64,000 bases of DNA from Salipaludibacillus agaradhaerens (GTDB lineage: Bacteria > Bacillota > Bacilli > Bacillales > Salisediminibacteriaceae), in assembly GCF_002019735.1 (NCBI RefSeq), contig NZ_KV917378.1, forward strand, positions 1,700,869 through 1,764,868. Direction: 5' to 3'. The notes beneath the pieces were generated by a model, which did not search any database, had not been told where the DNA came from, and was given only the letters and a program-made list of their open reading frames with translations. This document shows, in pieces, positions 58,384 through 64,000 of the stretch (the first letter of the stretch is position 1; each line of letters begins with the position of its first letter). A program made the position numbers and the translations under genes.

Positions 58384-59130
58384 TTGAAGTTTTTAAAGCT
58401 ATCGAAGGAAGTTAACATTAGTATCGCCATTATTGCTATTCCCCTCATAATTGCCCACCTTCTCATGAGACCATTGCATGAAGAATATATTGCTAAAGGC
58501 GATATTGCGCCGGTTAGTGATATTGGGGTTAATGGAAGTGTGCATTTCACATACATCTATTCAGGCTATATTGATAATTATTTTGATAAATTATACGTGT
58601 CTTATCTTTATAAAGACCTAGATTTCATTCCTTTAGATGAAGAGGAATTTATCATGTATACAGAGTATGATGATGACATGGTAGTGGATTATTACAAGGA
58701 AGAGACCATTTCTAACGCTGTTTATGCAACTAGTTTCGGTGATGATAATGACTTCCAAGAGAGGATCGATGATATTCTATATTACTCATCTGAATACTAC
58801 GGTGATTCTCTCGGCTTAATGGTGGCTATTGGCTTAATCGAAGAGGTGAATCAACTCGATTTTTCCCAAAATGGCACTGTCACCATAGCTGGTACGGGGA
58901 CAATTGAATACGATGAAACCGTCGGCTCTATTGGAGGTGTAAGACAAAAGCTTTTAACGGCTGTTGATAATAACGTGGATATCTTTTTCATTCCAAAGGA
59001 TGAAGATGACTATGGTATTTACAGTAATGAACGGGAAGCTCGTCGTGTCTTAAACGAAGAAGGTTTAGACCTTAACGTCGTTCCAGTGGAGACATTAGAA
59101 GAAGCAATAAACTATCTAGAAAATTATTAA
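58384..59130 (+). CDS. Membrane-anchored Lon-like (S16) serine protease
   Basis: 248 residues from a TTG nine bases after AGGAGG; the 43 codons upstream lack a site. An N-terminal helix (NISIAIIAIPLIIAHLL) is followed by ~110 residues of unassigned acidic sequence and a Lon proteolytic domain: catalytic serine in GDSLGLMVAIGL, lysine in GGVRQKLLTA, then NVDIFFIPKDEDD. It resembles B. subtilis YlbL but has no PDZ domain. It heads an apparent operon with three DUF4328-like membrane proteins, so it may process or be regulated by them (inference). Confidence 0.82.
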   Translation: MKFLKLSKEVNISIAIIAIPLIIAHLLMRPLHEEYIAKGDIAPVSDIGVNGSVHFTYIYSGYIDNYFDKLYVSYLYKDLDFIPLDEEEFIMYTEYDDDMVVDYYKEETISNAVYATSFGDDNDFQERIDDILYYSSEYYGDSLGLMVAIGLIEEVNQLDFSQNGTVTIAGTGTIEYDETVGSIGGVRQKLLTAVDNNVDIFFIPKDEDDYGIYSNEREARRVLNEEGLDLNVVPVETLEEAINYLENY

Positions 59131-59148
59131 TCGGAAGGTTGCAAGTCA

Positions 59149-59769
59149 ATGAATAAATCTAACTCTCAATCTATTAGTAAAATTTTAACGATCATCTTAA
59201 GTGTTGCTTTTATTATTAGTATCATTGCTCTTATCAATACGATTATTTACATGGTTAATTTTTCTTTATATACGTCCATTGCCACATTTGATCGCGTGAT
59301 TATGTTGGCAGTCAGTATGTTTTATGTCATTATCGCCATTTTGTATGCGATATGGATCTATAAAATACATAAAGATCTAAAATTCTTTTCTTCTTACTTT
59401 CCCGTTAGTCCAGGGGAAGCTGTTGGGTTTTATTTTATTCCTGTCTTGAATATATATTGGCAGTTCCATGTACCAGCTAAAATAGCCTCGTTTCTAAAGA
59501 AACAATCTTTAACAAGCGGATATGGGACCGTCTTTGCAACATTATGGCCCATCGCTCTTCTTTTAGGATTAGTTCACAACGGCTTGAACCTATATACGAA
59601 TAGTGACTTTTATATCGATATTTCAGCTGTTTTCATCACTGATTTACTTTTAGTTTTATTTGTTTTTATACTTTTACGTACTAACGCCATGGTTATAAAA
59701 AGTGTGGAGGTGCTCCACGCACAACATACTGAAAATGTTCCTGAAGAAAATACGACAAGTTATCATTGA
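59149..59769 (+). CDS. DUF4328-like membrane protein 1 of trio B
   Basis: 206 residues, five helices. The signature is in the middle: IWIYKIHKDLKFFSSYFPVS then FIPVLNIYWQF, resembling DUF4328. It lies 18 bases after the Lon-like gene and overlaps the next gene's frame at its stop. GGAAGG precedes the start. Function unknown. Confidence 0.72.
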   Translation: MNKSNSQSISKILTIILSVAFIISIIALINTIIYMVNFSLYTSIATFDRVIMLAVSMFYVIIAILYAIWIYKIHKDLKFFSSYFPVSPGEAVGFYFIPVLNIYWQFHVPAKIASFLKKQSLTSGYGTVFATLWPIALLLGLVHNGLNLYTNSDFYIDISAVFITDLLLVLFVFILLRTNAMVIKSVEVLHAQHTENVPEENTTSYH

Positions 59770-59786
59770 TAGGAGTTGCTGATCCA

Positions 59787-60407
59787 ATGCCATTACTGCG
59801 TTCTGAACTAACTGGTAATCTTTTGCGTGCGATATTGTATATTTTTTTAATTATTCTTTCGGTAAGAGGGCTTTTTTCCTTCGTATTGATTATGTCACCT
59901 AGTACTCATCTGCCTGTATCTTTTAGAAATGTCGTTGACATTTTGAATGTTGCGTATGTCATGTTCGTGATACTCGTACCTATTATGTATATTATTTGGA
60001 TGTATAAATTACATAATGATATTCGGACGATAAATGACAGTTATCCCGTTTCCGCTGGTACAGCACTTCTACATTTACTAATACCAATTTTTAACCTATA
60101 TGGCATTGCTAAAGTACACTATACACTTGCAAAAAATTTGGGACAGAATTCACTCGCTTCACATTTTAAAAAACCGATTGTATACTGTCTCATTTTGTGG
60201 TATATTTTTCATTTCTTAACTAGCTTTATAACACTATCAAATGATACATTGTTATATGGTTCGGAAATTCTCCTTATCCATGATATCAGTGTGTTGCTCA
60301 TGCATGTGTTCATTTTGCTTGGTTATCGCTATATGTCTAAGGGATTATACACACTTTTTGACTCGTCTAAAGAAGCAGAACAAGATACAGTTCAAATTTC
60401 CCAGTAG
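59787..60407 (+). CDS. DUF4328-like membrane protein 2 of trio B
   Basis: 206 residues from the ATG at 59787, 11 bases after AGGAG; this start aligns LRSELTGNLLR with LRSTLTGQLLK of the third copy. Five helices with the block IWMYKLHNDIRTINDSYPVS and LIPIFNLYGIAKVHY. It is closest to the third paralogue. Confidence 0.72.
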   Translation: MPLLRSELTGNLLRAILYIFLIILSVRGLFSFVLIMSPSTHLPVSFRNVVDILNVAYVMFVILVPIMYIIWMYKLHNDIRTINDSYPVSAGTALLHLLIPIFNLYGIAKVHYTLAKNLGQNSLASHFKKPIVYCLILWYIFHFLTSFITLSNDTLLYGSEILLIHDISVLLMHVFILLGYRYMSKGLYTLFDSSKEAEQDTVQISQ

Positions 60408-60422
60408 AAAGAGGTTATTACC

Positions 60423-61037
60423 TTGCGTTCCACATTAACAGGTCAATTGTTAAAATATTTACTAATTAGTATGATCATTGTTTTGGTAATACAAACTGGA
60501 TTATATGTCATTCTTTTAGTATCTCCAACGGCATTAACTGGATTTGAAGGGCTTTTCCTACTTATTTTATATGCGTACCTTTTCTTAGTTATTGCCATTC
60601 TAGTGATGTATGTCATCTGGATGTATAAGGTTCATAAAGATATTCATGAGTTAAACAGTTATTATCCTGTTTCAGCCATGACGTCACTCCTGCTATTAAT
60701 CATCCCCATTGTCAATTTATTTGGTATAGGCAGGGTTCACAATCAAATTGCGAAATTTTATCGCCGCCAACCTTCTACGGCGCATTTGCATAAGCCGATT
60801 GTACGTCATTTAATTTTTTGGTACATCCTTATCTTGATGATGCATCAACTGACACGTTATCTTTCCGCGAATAGCGTCACATTTGATCTGTATATCATTC
60901 AAAACATCGGCTATTTAATCGTGAATGTTCTTATATTAAGAGGCACTATGTTTATAAATACTGGCCTCAACACGCTTTTCGATGTTGTTTCAAAACAAGG
61001 AAAACAGGTGATTAAAAAGAATGATGGATTAGTTTAA
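60423..61037 (+). CDS. DUF4328-like membrane protein 3 of trio B
   Basis: 204 residues from a TTG after AAAGAGG. Five helices; IWMYKVHKDIHELNSYYPVS and IIPIVNLFGIGRVHN match the second copy. It is the last gene of the operon, followed by a strong terminator. Confidence 0.72.
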   Translation: MRSTLTGQLLKYLLISMIIVLVIQTGLYVILLVSPTALTGFEGLFLLILYAYLFLVIAILVMYVIWMYKVHKDIHELNSYYPVSAMTSLLLLIIPIVNLFGIGRVHNQIAKFYRRQPSTAHLHKPIVRHLIFWYILILMMHQLTRYLSANSVTFDLYIIQNIGYLIVNVLILRGTMFINTGLNTLFDVVSKQGKQVIKKNDGLV

Positions 61038-61046
61038 ACGATAAAT

Positions 61047-61085
61047 AAGCCTCTTCCATAGAAACACCATGGGAGAGGCTTTTAT
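61047..61085. terminator. Terminator between trio B and the LysR gene
   Basis: AAGCCTCTTCCAT and ATGGGAGAGGCTT pair (one mismatch) with TTTTATTT after; it serves two convergent genes. Confidence 0.85.
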
Positions 61086-61091
61086 TTAAGT

Positions 61092-61955
61092 TCATATATT
61101 GCTAACTTCAGTGTTTAAAAGATTAAAGAAAGCCTGTAAATTTGGCCCGATCCATTTGTTTGTGTGAACCGCTGTAAAGATCCCGATTTCTTGATTGAGC
61201 TCTCCAGTCGACTCTTTAATAAATTCCCCATTTTCTATTTCTTTTTCTACAACAAACCTTGGCAGCATCGCTTTTCCTAAGCCACATGCCACACATTGTT
61301 TAATCGCTTCAATACTCGGTAATTCGACCTGTTTCATGTCTGAACTATCAGCTTGTTTTAAGTAAGTGTTCACATGGGGGCGCCAGCTACACGAATACTC
61401 AGTTACAAGCATCGTCTTTAAAGTATGGGATGTGCTACTAGATGAAGAAATAAGTTCTAATCGATCACGTTTCAGTTCATTAATCGTCAAGGTGTGGGGG
61501 CTCCAATCAGGCTCTTCCACTAGAATAGCAGCCTCTATTTCTCCTTGTTTCAATTGAGCTGTTAAGTTCTCATAGTTTAACGACTTCAGTACAATGTTGA
61601 CGTTTGGAAACCGTTCCATATATTTTTTTATGAGGTCCGGTAGCCAATAAATCATTAAAGACTCACTGACCCCAAGTGTTAAATCTCCCCATGGTGTTTC
61701 ATCCTCGTTTATGACCTGCTTTGACTTGTCATACAAAGCGATAATATCAAGGGCATAAGGATAAAAATGATGACCTGCTTGTGTCAACGTGATTGTCTTC
61801 CCGAGGCGATCAAATAACGGTTGACCCAGTTCTTTTTCTAATGCCTTAATGTGAGCCGTTATAGATGATTGAGCATAGCCTAATTTATCTGCTGCTTTTT
61901 TAAATCCTCCTGATTCAATGATTGTTTTAAAGGTGATGAGTTGCCGTAATTCCAT
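61092..61955 (-). CDS. LysR family regulator (YwqM-like)
   Basis: 287 residues; GAGGGGGAG precedes the ATG. Helix-turn-helix at 15-40 (SGGFKKAADKLGYAQSSITAHIKALE), followed by the periplasmic-binding-like effector domain (~90-285). It is transcribed away from two flavodoxin-fold oxidoreductase genes, the second YwqN-like, as ywqM lies by ywqN in B. subtilis, so it probably activates them. Inducer unknown. Confidence 0.85.
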   Translation of the reverse strand: MELRQLITFKTIIESGGFKKAADKLGYAQSSITAHIKALEKELGQPLFDRLGKTITLTQAGHHFYPYALDIIALYDKSKQVINEDETPWGDLTLGVSESLMIYWLPDLIKKYMERFPNVNIVLKSLNYENLTAQLKQGEIEAAILVEEPDWSPHTLTINELKRDRLELISSSSSTSHTLKTMLVTEYSCSWRPHVNTYLKQADSSDMKQVELPSIEAIKQCVACGLGKAMLPRFVVEKEIENGEFIKESTGELNQEIGIFTAVHTNKWIGPNLQAFFNLLNTEVSNI

Positions 61956-62075
61956 ACACTGCTCCCCCTCTTATCGAAATAAATGAATTTTTATATCTAA
62001 ACTATCTATTTTACCGATTTATAAAACTAGTATATGCTGAAACAACAAGACATTCAACTGAAGGAGGAACAGCAT

Positions 62076-62678
62076 ATGAACGTACTTACAGTCGTAACCC
62101 ATCCGCGAATAGAGTCACTGACATTTTCAATGGCTAACCACTTGATGAAAGGGATAAAAGATAACGGTCATCATACCGATATGCTCGATTTGTATCGATT
62201 AGGCTTCAATCCAGTATTAGGTATTGAAGATGAACCAGAGTGGACCGCAAAGTCACAAGTATTTTCTGCTGAAGTCCATAAGGAAATGCAACGATTAGAG
62301 CAGTATGATGCTTTAGCTTTTGTTTTTCCCCTTTGGTGGTGGAGCATGCCAGCACTGATGAAAGGCTACATCGATCGTGTATGGAATTATCATTTTGCTT
62401 ACGGTTCAGGACAACTCCCCCATAAACGGGTTTTATGGCTCAGTCTAGCTGGTGCACCAATAGAACGTTTTGAAAAAAGAAAGTATGACACTATGATCAA
62501 GCACTATTTTAATGTAGGGTTGGCGGATTACTGCGGCATCCCTATCTCTAAATTTGAACTTTTTTATGAGACAGTCAAACCCACTCCTCAGCACGTGCAA
62601 AAGTGGCAGGCAAGATCTTATGAATTAGGGAACACCTTTTTTACTCATGTAGAAACGACAGGAGTTGTTAGCAAATGA
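62076..62678 (+). CDS. NAD(P)H oxidoreductase, flavodoxin-2 fold
   Basis: 200 residues from the ATG at 62076 after GGAGGAACAGCAT; upstream in-frame codons are untranslated. VVTHPRIESLTFSMANHL binds FMN phosphate; AFVFPLWWWSMPALMKGYIDRV is the family's flavin-loop signature. Similar to quinone reductases of the MdaB/KefF/YwrO group, which reduce quinones by two electrons. It overlaps the next gene by four bases. Confidence 0.87.
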   Translation: MNVLTVVTHPRIESLTFSMANHLMKGIKDNGHHTDMLDLYRLGFNPVLGIEDEPEWTAKSQVFSAEVHKEMQRLEQYDALAFVFPLWWWSMPALMKGYIDRVWNYHFAYGSGQLPHKRVLWLSLAGAPIERFEKRKYDTMIKHYFNVGLADYCGIPISKFELFYETVKPTPQHVQKWQARSYELGNTFFTHVETTGVVSK

Positions 62679-63226
62679 AAATCATGTTGCTTTTAGGAAG
62701 CTCACGAAAAAAGGGAAACAGTGAACAATTAGCGCAAGACGTGTTAAAAGATGTGCCACATACAGAGGTCTTTTTACACGATAAAACGATGAATCCGATT
62801 ATTGATAAGCGTCATACAGCGGGTGGTTTTACCCGTGTGGATGATGATTATGAGGAGCTGTTGCAGCAGTTTTTGGCACATGACATTGTTATTTTTGCTA
62901 CACCGTTATATTGGTTTGGCATGTCAGGACAAATGAAGACCTTTTTCGATCGGTGGAGCCAGTACTTAAGAGATGAACGATTTGATCTTAAAGCCAAATT
63001 AGCTGAAAAAAAAGCCTATGTTATCATTACAGGCAACAAACCGGATCCAAAAGTATCAGCTCTTCCACTTATCATGCAGTTTAATGCTATTTTTCAATAC
63101 GTTGACATGAGCTTTGACGATTATCTCATTGGGACGGGAAACAAACCTGGTGAGGTATTCACAGATTCAGAGGCTTTTCAAAAAGCACGTTTATGGAATG
63201 AACGTTTTCTTGCTTTTAAACAATAA
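62675..63226 (+). CDS. ywqN: NADPH-dependent FMN oxidoreductase (YwqN-like)
   Basis: 183 residues. LLGSSRKKGNSEQLAQDVL is the FMN-binding start and FATPLYWFGMSGQMKTFFDRW the second flavin loop of the NADPH-dependent FMN reductase family. Length and motifs match B. subtilis YwqN. It is translationally coupled to the preceding oxidoreductase, and both are divergent from the LysR gene. Confidence 0.87.
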   Translation: MKIMLLLGSSRKKGNSEQLAQDVLKDVPHTEVFLHDKTMNPIIDKRHTAGGFTRVDDDYEELLQQFLAHDIVIFATPLYWFGMSGQMKTFFDRWSQYLRDERFDLKAKLAEKKAYVIITGNKPDPKVSALPLIMQFNAIFQYVDMSFDDYLIGTGNKPGEVFTDSEAFQKARLWNERFLAFKQ

Positions 63227-63361
63227 AACAAACCTTCAGTCAGTTGGCGTTTTCGTTTATCTCCTACTGATTGGTCGTTGAGTGAATCTGGATATTAGCG
63301 TTCGTTATCTCTCCTCTCTATATTCTGACAGGAGGTTTGCGAACGCTTATCTATGATAAAC
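63224..63361. repeat. Dispersed intergenic repeat, copy 8
   Basis: Begins on the ywqN stop codon (AATAAAACAAACCTTCAGTCAG), with CTACTGATTGGTCGTTGAGTG, ATATTAGCGTTCGTTATC, CTCCTCTCTATATTCTG and GCGAACGCTTATCTATGATAA. In this copy AGCGTTCG and CGAACGCT form an exact internal stem. Confidence 0.75.
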
Positions 63362-63582
63362 TGTCTTTGTTAAAGTATAGGAAGAAAACCGATTTGTAAA
63401 CAGATCTTTTTGTTAGCATTATAAGTGAAAATGTTAGATAGTGACGGCCTTTTAAATGAAGGGAGGCATAATTCTTTTTAAAATCGTATATCTATTTATA
63501 ACGATGTCGTTTTAAAGCAGAGAAAAGAAAATGAGCCTTTGCTTTCTAGACATAGGTTATTAAAGACGTGGAGGTATCTCAT

Positions 63583-64000
63583 ATGCGTCATACCGTTCTT
63601 CCAGGCGAAACATTAGCTCAAATATCTCTTGATTATAGAATTCCCCTTCCACAAATCTTATCTGTTAATCCCGGCGTGAATCCAGATCTGATTCATCCAG
63701 GACAAATGATAGAGATTCCTAGCTTTCCAAACCCCGATACATTGCCTTATCACATCGACGTGTCTGTTGGAAGTCGTCGGCTCAGACTTTTTCGTAACGG
63801 CATGTTAGAAAGGGACTATCCCATCGCAGTTGGAAGAATGTTATTTGAGACCCCACTTGGTCGGTACATTATTATTAATAAAGCACCTCATCCAGGCGGG
63901 CCATTCGGAACGATGTGGATGAGCTTGTCAAAACAGCATTATGGGATACACGGCACAAATGAACCAACTTCCATCGGGCACGCCGTATCACGTGGGTGCA
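63583..64000 (+). CDS. LysM / YkuD L,D-transpeptidase (runs off window)
   Basis: ATG at 63583 after GGAGG; 139 codons are visible. Residues 1-47 are a LysM domain (HTVLPGETLAQISLDYRIPL ... HPGQMIEIP) that binds peptidoglycan. The YkuD catalytic domain starts near residue 58 and the window ends exactly on its nucleophile: HGTNEPTSIGHAVSRGC contains the HGT and SxGC motif, with the cysteine as the last full codon. The enzyme forms 3-3 cross-links in peptidoglycan. It resembles B. subtilis YkuD/YciB-type proteins found in spores. Confidence 0.93.
   Translation, partial: MRHTVLPGETLAQISLDYRIPLPQILSVNPGVNPDLIHPGQMIEIPSFPNPDTLPYHIDVSVGSRRLRLFRNGMLERDYPIAVGRMLFETPLGRYIIINKAPHPGGPFGTMWMSLSKQHYGIHGTNEPTSIGHAVSRGC

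Overview
The window looks like chromosome from a low-GC, spore-former-type Bacillaceae, most likely an alkaliphilic or haloalkaliphilic Bacillus relative (inference). Supporting signs are strong AGGAGG ribosome sites with frequent TTG/GTG starts, many Bacillus subtilis-like genes (YwqH/YwqI, YwqM/YwqN, LipA, NupC/DeoC, RlmCD, Dcd, ZagA/YciC), a secreted GH10 xylanase and AT-rich intergenic DNA. No rRNA, tRNA, CRISPR array, phage or intact insertion sequence was seen.

Layout. 0-5 kb: N-terminal part of a chemoreceptor; a decayed LXG/type VII secretion toxin locus (ywqH, ywqI, a 62-codon toxin stump, a DUF443 immunity-like membrane protein); an MFS exporter behind three copies of one palindrome. 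5.15-6.86 kb: a huge 51-bp tandem array. 7.5-12 kb: a YibE/F pair, a cupin, a soluble-type chemoreceptor. 12.2-17.9 kb: a complete sorbitol/glucitol PTS operon (dehydrogenase, PRD regulator, GutM, EIIC, EIIBC, EIIA) behind a 46-bp perfect hairpin. 18-27 kb: a GNAT-TetR pair, a LipA-type lipase, katG, a frameshifted MerR/TipAS regulator, and an ECF sigma factor - PadR - SEDS operon. 27-34 kb: GH10 xylanase, a Zur-controlled operon (small membrane protein, ZagA-like GTPase with an in-frame TAG, dCTP deaminase), and a broken GH3 glycosidase. 34-39.3 kb: a nickel/metallophore-type ABC importer behind a perfect Fur box. 40.3-41.25 kb: second 51-bp array. 41.3-46.2 kb: signal peptidase I, a methyltransferase, lepB and NUDIX remnants, a PhzF protein, a membrane-anchored Mrr nuclease and hypotheticals. 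46.4-51.8 kb: RlmCD methyltransferase, SEC-C protein, Maa acetyltransferase, a frameshifted S66 peptidase, DinB. 51.9-55 kb: a trio of paralogous membrane proteins interrupted by the third 51-bp array and followed by a perfect 21-bp array. 55-64 kb: deoC/nupC, a transglutaminase-like protein, a Lon-like protease with three DUF4328-like membrane proteins, ywqM/ywqN-like redox genes, and an L,D-transpeptidase cut by the window end.

Genes that work together. Sorbitol enters through the PTS as sorbitol-6-phosphate and is oxidised to fructose-6-phosphate. The nupC-deoC operon salvages deoxynucleosides under a cre-like site. Metal homeostasis shows in a Zur-boxed promoter driving a zinc GTPase and a zinc-independent dCTP deaminase, a Fur-boxed importer and a PerR-like site before katG. 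Secreted carbohydrate-active and lipid-active enzymes point to a saprophyte.

Non-coding repeats are the most unusual content. Three arrays of 51-bp units share one core, one array has 14 identical 21-bp units, and about eight copies of a ~140-bp intergenic element plus four copies of a ~29-bp motif are scattered through the gaps. Several genes carry single lesions (MerR, ZagA, S66, GH3, NUDIX), which could be real decay or assembly error.
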